Source: Thermodesulfovibrionales bacterium | Lineage (GTDB): Bacteria > Nitrospirota > Thermodesulfovibrionia > Thermodesulfovibrionales > SM23-35 | Reading direction: 5' to 3' | Assembly: GCA_022013235.1 (NCBI GenBank) | Contig: JAKLQR010000289.1 | Coordinates: forward strand, 1-11,897 | Length of the DNA: 11,897 bases | Shown here: piece after piece, positions 1 to 7,152 of the stretch | How the letters are laid out: the number at the start of each line of letters is the position of its first letter | How positions within the stretch are numbered: the first letter of the stretch is position 1 | Made by a program: the position numbers and the translations under genes | The notes under the pieces: generated by a model | The model's database searches: none | Seen by the model: the letters and a program-made list of their open reading frames with translations, nothing else | What the model was told of the DNA's origin: nothing

Positions 1-819
1 AGGACAGACCTTTACACAGATTCCACAGGCGATACATCCTGTCTGGCAGTTATTTCTGGTATCGGAACTTTTGTCTTTTGAATGACAGGCGACGAGCACC
101 TGTTTTGAAGCGGGCAGGACCTCAATGATTTTTGTCGGACAGGCTGCCTCGCATTTTCTGCATCCGGTGCATTTTGTGGGATCGACATACGGGAGATGAT
201 CTTCCGTCATGGTGATCGCACCAAAGGGACATACCTTTGCACAGGTACCATAGCCGACACATCCATATCTGCATGCCTTGTCCCCGCCTCCCGCAAGGAT
301 CGCAGACCTGCAGTCCTGAACTCCTTCATAAACGAACTTTTTGCGGGAATTGCTCCACCCCCCCTGACACATAAGCCTGGCAAACATGGGTTCTTTAAAT
401 TCCGCTTTTTTCCCGGTGATCCGGGCGACTGCTTCAGCGGTCATTGCACCGCCGGGTGTACAGAGTGTCGGCGGAACATCGGGGTTGCCTACCACCGCTT
501 CGGCGTATTGTTCACAGCCGGCATACCCGCAGGCTCCGCAGTGGGCATGGGCGAGGACATCTGTCACCTGTTCGACCCGCGGGTCAATTTTTACCGAGAA
601 CTTTTTCGCGGCAAGAGCAAGCCCGAGGCCGAATATGATGCCGATACCGGCGAGAAAAAGGAGGGTCGATTCCAGTATAGGAATGAAGGGAACATATTCC
701 CGTGCCTCAACCCCTCCGCCGACCCCGGCATGAGGGATGAGAAAAGAGAGAACATCGGACGGAGGCAACTGTCCGATGACTTCTGAGAGCAAGGTATAGA
801 TATCAGCTATAGTCGGCAT
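1..819 (-). CDS. rnfB: RnfB, ferredoxin-like subunit of the Rnf complex (3' end beyond window)
   Basis: Membrane-anchored iron-sulfur subunit that passes electrons between ferredoxin and the rest of Rnf. 273 residues are visible and the frame is still open at base 1. In order: an N-terminal extension of about 45 residues, one membrane helix near residues 46-70, and the KKFSVKIDPRVE junction. Next comes the 4Fe-4S domain HCGACGYAGC with C94, C97, C102 and C120. Ferredoxin-type motifs follow: C183/C187/C193/C197, C217/C220/C223/C227, and a further C258/C262/C265/C268/C272 set at the edge. This is the long, multi-cluster RnfB, not the roughly 190-residue enterobacterial form. ATG at 819 is the only ATG, GTG or TTG ahead of the membrane helix; its Shine-Dalgarno is poor (GGAAC). 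It starts 16 nt after the rnfA stop and is the last rnf gene seen. The stop codon and the full number of clusters cannot be seen. Confidence 0.94.
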   Translation of the reverse strand, partial: MPTIADIYTLLSEVIGQLPPSDVLSFLIPHAGVGGGVEAREYVPFIPILESTLLFLAGIGIIFGLGLALAAKKFSVKIDPRVEQVTDVLAHAHCGACGYAGCEQYAEAVVGNPDVPPTLCTPGGAMTAEAVARITGKKAEFKEPMFARLMCQGGWSNSRKKFVYEGVQDCRSAILAGGGDKACRYGCVGYGTCAKVCPFGAITMTEDHLPYVDPTKCTGCRKCEAACPTKIIEVLPASKQVLVACHSKDKSSDTRNNCQTGCIACGICVKVCP

Positions 820-835
820 TTTTTGTTCCGGAACA

Positions 836-1429
836 TTATATTCTGATCAGTCCTGAAAACCCTGTAAAGGCGAGGGCAATCAACCCTGTAACAATAAACG
901 CAATAGGCACTCCCTTAAAAGGTTCAGGAACATCGGCGAGTTCCAGTTTCTCCCTGATGCTTGCCATAATGATCAGGGCCAGCGAGAAGCCGATTCCCGA
1001 ACCGAAGGCAAAGGCAAGGCTTTCAAAAAAGGTGTACCGCTCACCGGCGTTGATGAGGGGTACGGCAAGAATGATACAGTTCGTTGATATGAGAGCGAGG
1101 TAGATGCCGAGCTTGTAATAGAGTACGCGGGCAACCTTGCGCATTATGGTATCGGTCGCCTGTACGAAACCGGCAACAATTCCGATAAAGACGATGATTT
1201 TCAGGAATGTGATATCAAGAGGGACCATCACATGAGTGAATACGAGCCAGCTTAGTGCCGCGCTGATCATCATGACCGATGTGAAGGTGATGCTCATTCC
1301 GACGGCGGTCTCCATCCTCTTCGAAACTCCGAAGAATATGCAGAGGCCGAGGAATCTTGTAAAAACAAAATTGTTGATGAGCGATGCGGCTATGATCAGT
1401 TCAAAAAGCTTTATAAACTCATTGCTCAT
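836..1429 (-). CDS. rnfA: RnfA, integral membrane subunit of the Rnf complex
   Basis: Multi-helix inner-membrane subunit (197 aa; the E. coli homologue is 193) that pairs with RnfE. In Rnf and Nqr structures the two share an intramembrane [2Fe-2S] cluster held by two cysteines from each. Both are present here: C30 in the FLGLCIFFG segment of helix 1 and C118 in the STNCIILAV segment. The family hallmarks NNFVFTRFLGLC and SGIGFSLALIIMA are also visible. The frame is open further upstream, but ATG at 1429 is preferred for two reasons. MSNEFIKLFELIIAASLINN matches the family N-terminus, and this ATG overlaps the rnfE stop in an ATGA arrangement that suggests translational coupling. Confidence 0.96.
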   Translation of the reverse strand: MSNEFIKLFELIIAASLINNFVFTRFLGLCIFFGVSKRMETAVGMSITFTSVMMISAALSWLVFTHVMVPLDITFLKIIVFIGIVAGFVQATDTIMRKVARVLYYKLGIYLALISTNCIILAVPLINAGERYTFFESLAFAFGSGIGFSLALIIMASIREKLELADVPEPFKGVPIAFIVTGLIALAFTGFSGLIRI

Positions 1430-2040
1430 TGTCTTCCCTCGTATTTTGTACTGATCCAGTTGAAGAATCCCATAAGCAATCCCACTGCGAAAAACCCCCC
1501 TGCGGGAAGCACCAGTATCAGCAAAGGTTTTGCATTGATGATCTGATATCCCCATAAAGAGCCTTTGCCGAGGAGTTCCCTGAAGAAGCTGATGACGGTG
1601 AGTGCGAGCAGGAACCCCGCTCCCATGCCGATCCCATCGAACATGGAAGGAACAAAGGTATTTTTACTCGCGAACATTTCAGCCCTTGCGAGTATAGACG
1701 CAAACGCAACAATCAACTGGATGTATAAGCCCATCTGTTTATACGCCGCCGGCGCAAAAACCGCCATGGTCATGTCCGTTACGGTAACCCAGCCTGAGAT
1801 TACCAGCATGAAAATCGGCAGCCGTATCCTCGGGTGGATCAGATTTCTCATCAGGGAAATCGTGATATTCACCATCACCTGGACAAAGAGGACGGCGGCG
1901 CCCATAAGCACACCGTTCCTTACATTATTCGTTACGGCAATTGAGGGACAGAGGCTCAGGGCGAGTTTAAAAATAGTGTTTTCCTTGAAAATACCGTTGA
2001 GAACGAGTTCGCGATAACTGATTTTACCTGCCTGAGACAT
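1426..2040 (-). CDS. rnfE: RnfE, integral membrane subunit of the Rnf complex, lacking one cluster cysteine
   Basis: 204-residue polytopic membrane protein, the partner of RnfA. Family features visible are NGIFKENTIFKLALSLCPSI near the N-terminus, RLPIFMLVIS, ARAEMFASKN, DGIGMGAGFLLAL and FFRELLG. C31 in SLCPS matches the helix-1 cluster cysteine. The second conserved cysteine normally sits in a TNC or VNC segment just before GRAEAFA. Here that stretch reads IVAFASILARAE, with F113-A114 in place of Asn-Cys, and C31 is the only cysteine in the protein. The loss is a direct reading of codons near 1697-1702; its effect on the cluster is inferred. The start ATG at 2040 overlaps the end of rnfG by 17 nt, and the stop overlaps rnfA by 4 nt. 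Confidence 0.94.
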   Translation of the reverse strand: MSQAGKISYRELVLNGIFKENTIFKLALSLCPSIAVTNNVRNGVLMGAAVLFVQVMVNITISLMRNLIHPRIRLPIFMLVISGWVTVTDMTMAVFAPAAYKQMGLYIQLIVAFASILARAEMFASKNTFVPSMFDGIGMGAGFLLALTVISFFRELLGKGSLWGYQIINAKPLLILVLPAGGFFAVGLLMGFFNWISTKYEGRQ

Positions 2041-2611
2041 GTCCCCTGTATTCTCCTTGTATGGTTTTTTTCAGGAAATCCATTCCATTTTTCACCGCGT
2101 CTTCGGCAACGGCCCTGCTGGATATCGTTGCCCCGGAAATTGCCTGGACATATTCGGTGGTCTCTGTTTTCAGTACCTTCATATGTTCCGGGTCTTTCCC
2201 CACAAACTGATCTTTGAAGCTGTCCGCTTCGATCTCATCGCCCAGTCCGGGTGTTTCGGCGTGTCCGAGAATGCTGATTTTCTGTATCCTGAATTCCGTA
2301 TCAACTGCAATCAACGTGTTTATATAGCTCGAATACCCTTTGCCGAATGATTGAATGATATATCCTGCCGTGGTATTATTTTTCCGTGCAATAAAATATT
2401 CCGCATGCTTATCATGAATCGTCCAGTCGCCGATTTTTTCGATACGATCGGCCTCCGGCATCAGTTTCTTCAGCGCAGTCTCCTTTTCGAGAACGGCATT
2501 CCTGTACATGATAGGTGAAGTCTTTGCGTACACAGCAGCGAGGATTATGCCCCCGATGAGATAGATAATGACGAGGTTCAGGGTTATCTTGAGGATGTCC
2601 TTTGCCGTCAC
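2024..2611 (-). CDS. rnfG: RnfG, covalent-FMN subunit of the Rnf complex
   Basis: 195 aa: one N-terminal membrane helix (about 7-29), then an FMN_bind domain on the outer face of the membrane. FMN is attached as a phosphoester by the flavin transferase ApbE. The attachment motif is SGAT at 159-162, with T162 as the expected acceptor. The upstream GHAETPGLGDEI at about 117-127 is a typical RnfG/NqrC signature. The usual ApbE recognition pattern is Asp-x-x-Ser/Thr-Gly-Ala-Thr/Ser; here Gln156 stands at the Asp position. Translation starts at GTG (2611-2609), which overlaps the rnfD stop as GTGA and has AAGGGG about 7 nt upstream inside rnfD. No apbE gene is present in the window. Confidence 0.94.
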   Translation of the reverse strand: MTAKDILKITLNLVIIYLIGGIILAAVYAKTSPIMYRNAVLEKETALKKLMPEADRIEKIGDWTIHDKHAEYFIARKNNTTAGYIIQSFGKGYSSYINTLIAVDTEFRIQKISILGHAETPGLGDEIEADSFKDQFVGKDPEHMKVLKTETTEYVQAISGATISSRAVAEDAVKNGMDFLKKTIQGEYRGHVSGR

Positions 2612-3624
2612 TGTTTTGCCCCTTGTTCCGGTTTTTTTACCGCGCCGAAGACCTTCGTCCTGAACCCCCGGTCAATGAGAGGCGAAAAGCAGTTCATGAT
2701 CAGGATGGCAAACATGACCCCTTCGGGATATCCGCCTTTCAGACGTATGAGCATGGTTAGGAAACCGCAGCCTGTCCCGAAGAGTATCTGGCCGTTTTTT
2801 ACCGAAGGGCTGGTCACATAATCAGTTGCCATGAAAAAGGCTCCGAGCATGAGCCCGCCGGTCATAAGATGAAGAAGGGGGTCTCCGGTAAAGAAGCCTT
2901 CCTGTCCGCCGAATATCCATGCGATGAGCGACGCAGTGCCGAGGAATGAGATGGGGATATGCCAGGTGATATACTTTTTGTGCATGAGGAACGCTGCGCC
3001 GATCAGGAGCGCAAGAACCGATGTTTCACCAATACACCCTCCCCGGTGACCGAACAGGAGTTGTGAGTACAGATTCCATTTATCCCCGAATACTTCGATT
3101 AATTTCGTGACGCCTTCTTCTTTCAGGATACCGAGAGGGGTGGCTGTCGTTCTGGCATCAAGGTGAATAAATGCAGCAGCCGGCTCATTCCAGACGGTCA
3201 TGAGCCTGGGAAAGGAAACAAGAAGGAACGCCCTCCCGATAAGGGCAGGGTTGAAAATATTGTATCCGAGCCCGCCAAAAAGCTGTTTGGTGATGATTAC
3301 GGCCACAATTGCTCCGATGACGGGAATAAAAAACGGAACCGAAGGAGGCAGGTTCAGTCCCAGAAGGAGCCCTGTGAGAAAGGCGCTCCCATCGAGAACA
3401 ACCACCTTCTTTTTCATTGCCTTCAGGAAGATATATTCAGAGAGTACTGCAGAAAGGATACTTAGAATGACGGTGAAAACAGCCCTGGGACCAAAGAAAT
3501 AGGCGCCCATCAGTACAGCAGGCAACAACGAAAGAGAAACACTCCACATGATTCTCTCTGTTGTCTCTGCATCCTTAATATGAGGACTGACCGAAACGAT
3601 CAGTCCGGACTTTTCATTTTTCAT
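2608..3624 (-). CDS. rnfD: RnfD, covalent-FMN membrane subunit of the Rnf complex
   Basis: 338-residue polytopic inner-membrane protein of the NqrB/RnfD family, thought to take part in ion translocation and in electron transfer with RnfG. Visible signatures are VSVSPHIKDAETTERIMWSV at the N-terminus, DGSAFLTGLLLGLNLPP (78-94), FGGLGYNIFNPALIGRAFL (116-134), FFMATDYVTSP and EGVMFAILIMNCFSPLIDR near the C-terminus. The flavinylation motif is DARTTATPL, with T162 as the predicted FMN threonine and Asp156 in the expected place. Length is normal for the family. It begins 19 nt after rnfC. That gap contains two copies of AAAGTTA in tandem and only a weak ribosome-binding site, so expression may depend on translation of rnfC. 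The stop codon overlaps the GTG start of rnfG. Confidence 0.96.
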   Translation of the reverse strand: MKNEKSGLIVSVSPHIKDAETTERIMWSVSLSLLPAVLMGAYFFGPRAVFTVILSILSAVLSEYIFLKAMKKKVVVLDGSAFLTGLLLGLNLPPSVPFFIPVIGAIVAVIITKQLFGGLGYNIFNPALIGRAFLLVSFPRLMTVWNEPAAAFIHLDARTTATPLGILKEEGVTKLIEVFGDKWNLYSQLLFGHRGGCIGETSVLALLIGAAFLMHKKYITWHIPISFLGTASLIAWIFGGQEGFFTGDPLLHLMTGGLMLGAFFMATDYVTSPSVKNGQILFGTGCGFLTMLIRLKGGYPEGVMFAILIMNCFSPLIDRGFRTKVFGAVKKPEQGAKQ

Positions 3625-3643
3625 CCGTAACTTTTAACTTTTT

Positions 3644-4951
3644 TTATGGTTTCACCATCGACTTTGCGAGACGAACAAGCTGGACTATCGGCCTTTTCGA
3701 AGGGCAGACGAAGGCGCACGATCCGCACTCAAAACAGTCGAAGAGATTATATTCCTTTGCCCCTTCATAGAATCCTTTTTCTGCGTAGATGCTCAGCATC
3801 GATGGCATAAGACCCATGGGGCATATTTCGATGCACCGTCCGCATCTGATGCATGGACCGAAGTCAGCTGCATGGACCATCTCTTGTTCAGACATTACAA
3901 CAATGCCCGAAGTCCCTTTTGTTACCGGGACATCGGGTGAAGGGAGGGCAAATCCCATCATCGGCCCGCCGGAAATTACCTTCACCGCGTCTTCTCTCAG
4001 TCCGCCGCATTCTTCGATAAGATGGGAAATGAGTGTGCCGACTTTCACAAACAGATTCCGGGGATCATGGATCCCGCCACCGGTGACCGTAAGTACTCTC
4101 TCTATAAGCGGTTTACCGTACCGGACTGCCTCGAACACCGCACGGGCCGTCCCCACGTTTTGTACCACAACCTTCACATCCATAGGCAGTGCTCTGGGCG
4201 GTATCTCTCTCCCAGTGACGGATTTAATGAGCATTTTTTCTGCCCCCTGGGGGTATTTCGCGGGAAGTGCGACGACCTCTATAGTTTCCTTCCCCTGCAA
4301 TGCCTGGTTCATCTTTTCTATGGCATCAGGCTTATTGTCCTCGATGCCGATATAGCCTCTCGGAACCCCAAAGATTTTTATGAGTATTTCAAGACCAAGG
4401 ATTATTTCATCCGGATGCTCGATCATAAGCCTGTAGTCGGCTGTCAGATAAGGTTCACACTCTGCGCCGTTCAATATGACGGTATCGATAGGTTTCTCTT
4501 TCGGTGGCGAAAGCTTGATAACTGTCGGAAAAGCTGCGCCGCCCATTCCGACAATTCCGGCAATTTTTATCTTTTCCTTTAATTCTTCGGGGGAAAGCCT
4601 TTCAAAGTCAGGCGTATCCTTCAGGATTGTCCATTCATCCTTGCCGTTATTTTCGATCACGACCGATGTTACCATTCTGCCCATCGCATTCGGGAACTCG
4701 CCGATGGCGGCTACTTTCCCGGAAACCGATGAATGAACCGGAGCCGAGACAAATCCCCCAGGTTCACCGATCTGTTCTCCTTTCTTGACTTCCTGCCCCG
4801 GCGTCACAACTGCCTTGCAGGGCGCGCCGAGATGCTGACTGAGTGGAATGAACACTGTATCGGGTTGAGACGCAGTGGCAATTGGTTTTTCGGCGGACAG
4901 ATTTTTATTATCAGGCGGGTGTATGCCGCCCCTGAAAAGCGCGGATATCAT
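3644..4951 (-). CDS. rnfC: RnfC, NADH-interacting iron-sulfur flavoprotein subunit of the Rnf complex
   Basis: Peripheral cytoplasmic subunit of 435 aa, related to the NuoF subunit of complex I, that exchanges electrons with NAD(H). In order: an N-terminal RnfC barrel with FRGGIHPPDNK and IPLSQHLGAPC (about 35-45), a lipoyl-like segment VSAPVHSSVSGKV (68-80), and the nucleotide/flavin domain with IVGMGGAAFPT (133-143) and NGAECEPYLTAD (161-172). An SLBB-like section and two C-terminal 4Fe-4S motifs follow: C367/C370/C373/C377 and C406/C409/C412/C416. The frame extends upstream to a GTG at 4993, but ATG 4951 is chosen. It has AGGAG (4961-4965) nine bases ahead and begins where the family usually begins. 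The GTG has no Shine-Dalgarno and lies next to a promoter -10. First gene of the rnf block. Confidence 0.95.
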   Translation of the reverse strand: MISALFRGGIHPPDNKNLSAEKPIATASQPDTVFIPLSQHLGAPCKAVVTPGQEVKKGEQIGEPGGFVSAPVHSSVSGKVAAIGEFPNAMGRMVTSVVIENNGKDEWTILKDTPDFERLSPEELKEKIKIAGIVGMGGAAFPTVIKLSPPKEKPIDTVILNGAECEPYLTADYRLMIEHPDEIILGLEILIKIFGVPRGYIGIEDNKPDAIEKMNQALQGKETIEVVALPAKYPQGAEKMLIKSVTGREIPPRALPMDVKVVVQNVGTARAVFEAVRYGKPLIERVLTVTGGGIHDPRNLFVKVGTLISHLIEECGGLREDAVKVISGGPMMGFALPSPDVPVTKGTSGIVVMSEQEMVHAADFGPCIRCGRCIEICPMGLMPSMLSIYAEKGFYEGAKEYNLFDCFECGSCAFVCPSKRPIVQLVRLAKSMVKP

Positions 4952-4960
4952 TTTTTCGTA

Positions 4961-4965
4961 CTCCT
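4961..4965 (-). promoter_or_regulatory. Ribosome-binding site that decides the rnfC start
   Basis: AGGAG on the minus strand, nine bases upstream of ATG 4951-4949. No comparable site precedes the alternative in-frame GTG at 4993. Confidence 0.7.
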
Positions 4966-4993
4966 GAAACAACGAATTCGTGACAAGACTCAC

Positions 4994-5023
4994 TTTTTAC
5001 CACAGGGGTATCCGGAATGTCAA
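4994..5023 (-). promoter_or_regulatory. Candidate promoter for the rnf genes
   Basis: On the minus strand a perfect TTGACA (5023-5018) is followed by an 18-nt spacer and TAAAAA (4999-4994), a 4/6 match to the -10 consensus. Transcription would start roughly at 4985-4990, leaving a leader of about 35-40 nt before ATG 4951. It lies in the gap between hemH and rnfC, so it could let rnfCDGEAB be expressed apart from the heme genes. A chance match cannot be excluded. Confidence 0.42.
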
Positions 5024-5030
5024 GGAATCT

Positions 5031-6065
5031 CTAAGACGGCACCCATCGCAAATCAGTGACAGTTTTCATCACAATATCACGCAATGCCTCGATAAAAAGC
5101 GGATTGGTGTTTAATGAGGCAGTCCGGTGCAGGGTTATGCCGAGCTTTGTTGCGAGGTTCGCATAAAGGATGTCTATTTCATACAGGGTTTCGATATGAT
5201 CCGAGACAAAACTGATCGGGACCACAAGAATATTTTTCACGCCTTTTTCGGAGAGTTCTTCCAGTTTCGCCTCGGTAGACGGTTCAAGCCATTGTACAGG
5301 GCCGCTCTTTGACTGATAGCTCAGGTGCCACTGAATCGGCATCCTTTTTGTGATCTCCCCGATTGTTTTCATTGTGTGCGCCACATAAGGATCACCCTGG
5401 TCTATGAATTTCTGCGGGAGGCTGTGAGCGCTGAAAAGGACGTGAAGATCATCTGCTGATACGCTGCCGAATGACTGTATTCCCTTTTGAATAATATCAA
5501 TAAGCGATTCGATATACAGGGGATGGTCGTACCATTCTGAAACCGTAAAAAATTCGATGGGGTACTGCGATATAACCTCTCTGAATTTTGAGAGTGATGA
5601 ACCTGAAGTCGCGACAGAATAATGCGGATAGAGGCAGAGCGCGACAAGTTTCCTTATCCCGGTTTTGTGGATTTCAGGGATCACGTCCTCTGTCAACGGA
5701 TGCCAGTACCGCATTGCGATGAAGACCCTGAAAGAAGTTGACCCCCCTTGATTCCCCCCCTTAGCAAGGGGGGGATGGGGGGGTATTGATTGTTGATTAA
5801 GCAATTTTTCCAATGCTTTTGCCTGGGCACTGGTGATTTCGAGGATCGGTGATTTCCCTCCGATCATGCGATAGAGATTCTCCGTTTTTCCTGATCGCAA
5901 GGAAGAGATGAGCCAGGCAAGAGGCTTTTGCAGAAAAGAAGGACCGAGACGGATTATCTGTCTGTCCGAGAACAGGTTATAGAGAAACGGCCTCACTGCC
6001 TGAAGCGAATCAGGACCGCCAAGGTTAAGAAATACAACTCCTATTGTGTTAAGGTTTTCTCCCAT
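5031..6065 (-). CDS. hemH: Ferrochelatase HemH (proto- or coproporphyrin type)
   Basis: Inserts ferrous iron into a porphyrin; 344 aa. The N-terminus GVVFLNLGGPDSLQAVRPFL is typical. The catalytic histidine is H214 in LFSAHSLP, and the C-terminal acidic metal site is in SFVSDHIETLYEID, with E292 as the conserved glutamate. Residues of about 92-110 (IPPHPPLAKGG...GG) are not part of the fold; they are encoded by a GC-rich palindromic repeat inserted in frame between the first and second parts of the domain. Without them the length is normal, about 325. The start ATG 6065 lies inside the hemE 3' end (17-nt overlap). Sequence alone does not show whether the substrate is protoporphyrin IX or coproporphyrin III. 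The neighbouring AhbD-like gene makes coproporphyrin worth considering. Confidence 0.95.
   Translation of the reverse strand: MGENLNTIGVVFLNLGGPDSLQAVRPFLYNLFSDRQIIRLGPSFLQKPLAWLISSLRSGKTENLYRMIGGKSPILEITSAQAKALEKLLNQQSIPPHPPLAKGGNQGGSTSFRVFIAMRYWHPLTEDVIPEIHKTGIRKLVALCLYPHYSVATSGSSLSKFREVISQYPIEFFTVSEWYDHPLYIESLIDIIQKGIQSFGSVSADDLHVLFSAHSLPQKFIDQGDPYVAHTMKTIGEITKRMPIQWHLSYQSKSGPVQWLEPSTEAKLEELSEKGVKNILVVPISFVSDHIETLYEIDILYANLATKLGITLHRTASLNTNPLFIEALRDIVMKTVTDLRWVPS
5742..5783. repeat. GC-rich palindromic repeat inside hemH
   Basis: Plus-strand bases 5742-5783 contain C6-TTGATT-C7-TTAGCAA-G7-AT-G7. The core CCCCCCCTT (5754-5762) pairs perfectly with AAGGGGGGG (5766-5774) around the 3-nt loop AGC. 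The outer C6 and G7 runs can pair again across a small internal loop. Repeats of this shape, read as PPxPPLxKGG, are dispersed in many bacterial genomes. Here the element sits inside a conserved gene and keeps the frame. Copy number elsewhere in this genome cannot be seen. Confidence 0.82.
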
Positions 6066-7080
6066 AGGTATGCACCGCTTCGACCAGGGCGATCACATTC
6101 TCAACGGGTGTCTGGGGCAGAACACCGTGTCCCAGGTTGAATATATGCCCGCGTGCTGATTCCCCCTTCCAAAGTATGTCCTTGACGCGGTCTTCGATCT
6201 GCTCGTGAGGGAGAAAGAGCGCGCAAGGATCAAGGTTCCCCTGGACAACTGCTTTTTTGCCGAGTTTCTTTATCCCGTCGCCGAGATCGATCCTCCAGTC
6301 AATTCCCGTAACATCCGCGCCGGTCTTTTTTATCTCTTTCAGAATGCCTGCACAGTCGTTCGCGAAATAGATGACTGGCGCCCCTTCCTTTTTCACCTCG
6401 GCGATTATGCGTTTTACATAGGGGAGGGCGTATTTTGCATAGTCAAAAGGAGTAAGTACCCCTGCCCAGGTGTCAAAGAGCTGAACCGCCTGGGCTCCGG
6501 CCTTTATTTGTGCAGAAAGATACGAGCTGACGGTCGTTGACAGTTTCTCCATCAAATAATGAAATGCGGGACTGTTCTGAAACATCATCCGCTTGGTATG
6601 GACAAAGCTCTTCGATGATCCCCCTTCAATGAGATAGGTCGCGAGGGTAAACGGAGCTCCTGAAAATCCGATCAGGGGCACCCTGTTCGCAAGCTCTTTC
6701 CTCAGGAGTTTTATGGTATCGAAGATAAACGGGAGGTCCTCCTCCGGATCGGGAATCTCCAGTCTCTCGACCCCGGCCTTGTTCCTGACCGGATCGCTGA
6801 GGACAGGTCCCTCCTTCTCTGAAAATTCGAGACGCATCCCCATTACCTCAAGCGGGATGAGGATATCGGAAAAAAGTATTGCAGCGTCAACGCCGAGGAT
6901 ATCCACGGGCTGGAGTGTTACCTCTGCTGCGAGCTTGGGGTTTTTGCAGAGCGTCAGAAAATCGACCTGTGAACGCATGGCCTGATACTCCGGCAGATAC
7001 CGTCCTGCCTGGCGCATCAGCCATACAGGCGTATAGTCTACTGCTTCACCGCGGCATGCTTTCAGAAACGTGTCGTTCAT
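6049..7080 (-). CDS. hemE: Uroporphyrinogen III decarboxylase HemE
   Basis: Removes the four acetate carboxyls of uroporphyrinogen III to give coproporphyrinogen III, in the cytoplasm and without cofactor. 343 aa, normal length. Signatures: PVWLMRQAGRYLPEY (18-32), with R23 and R27 as the substrate-binding arginines; FSDILIPLEVMG (70-81), with catalytic D72; GAPFTLATYLIEGG (141-154), with Y149; and FNLGHGVLPQTP (315-326), with H318. The start ATG 7080 has an AGGGGG ribosome-binding site a few bases upstream. It follows the radical SAM gene after 72 nt and overlaps hemH by 17 nt. The 72-nt leader carries four TTGAT repeats. Confidence 0.97.
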   Translation of the reverse strand: MNDTFLKACRGEAVDYTPVWLMRQAGRYLPEYQAMRSQVDFLTLCKNPKLAAEVTLQPVDILGVDAAILFSDILIPLEVMGMRLEFSEKEGPVLSDPVRNKAGVERLEIPDPEEDLPFIFDTIKLLRKELANRVPLIGFSGAPFTLATYLIEGGSSKSFVHTKRMMFQNSPAFHYLMEKLSTTVSSYLSAQIKAGAQAVQLFDTWAGVLTPFDYAKYALPYVKRIIAEVKKEGAPVIYFANDCAGILKEIKKTGADVTGIDWRIDLGDGIKKLGKKAVVQGNLDPCALFLPHEQIEDRVKDILWKGESARGHIFNLGHGVLPQTPVENVIALVEAVHTYGRKP

Positions 7081-7089
7081 GGTTCCCCC

Positions 7090-7121
7090 TTGATTTCTAT
7101 TTTGATCATTTTGATATTGAT
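7090..7121. repeat. Cluster of four TTGAT repeats in the hemE leader
   Basis: Read on the plus strand, TTGAT occurs at 7090-7094, 7102-7106, 7111-7115 and 7117-7121, with GTGAT following at 7125-7129. The block is AT-rich, in the only sizeable gap between the radical SAM gene and hemE. The 5-mer is half of an FNR-type site, but no full TTGAT-N4-ATCAA palindrome is present. Binding-site function is a guess. Confidence 0.3.
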
Positions 7122-7152
7122 TAGGTGATTCCGAAACAGCCTGTCCCTTTTC

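Noticed and set aside
196..786. Plus-strand open frame opposite rnfB
   Set aside because: The minus strand encodes the cysteine-rich RnfB with clear motifs; the plus frame is a shadow.
1430..1555. Upstream extension of rnfA by 42 codons
   Set aside because: It lies inside rnfE and does not resemble the RnfA family. The ATGA overlap at 1426-1429 gives the normal start.
7081..7152. FNR-type binding site in the hemE leader
   Set aside because: TTGAT half-sites are present, but no TTGAT-N4-ATCAA palindrome could be found.
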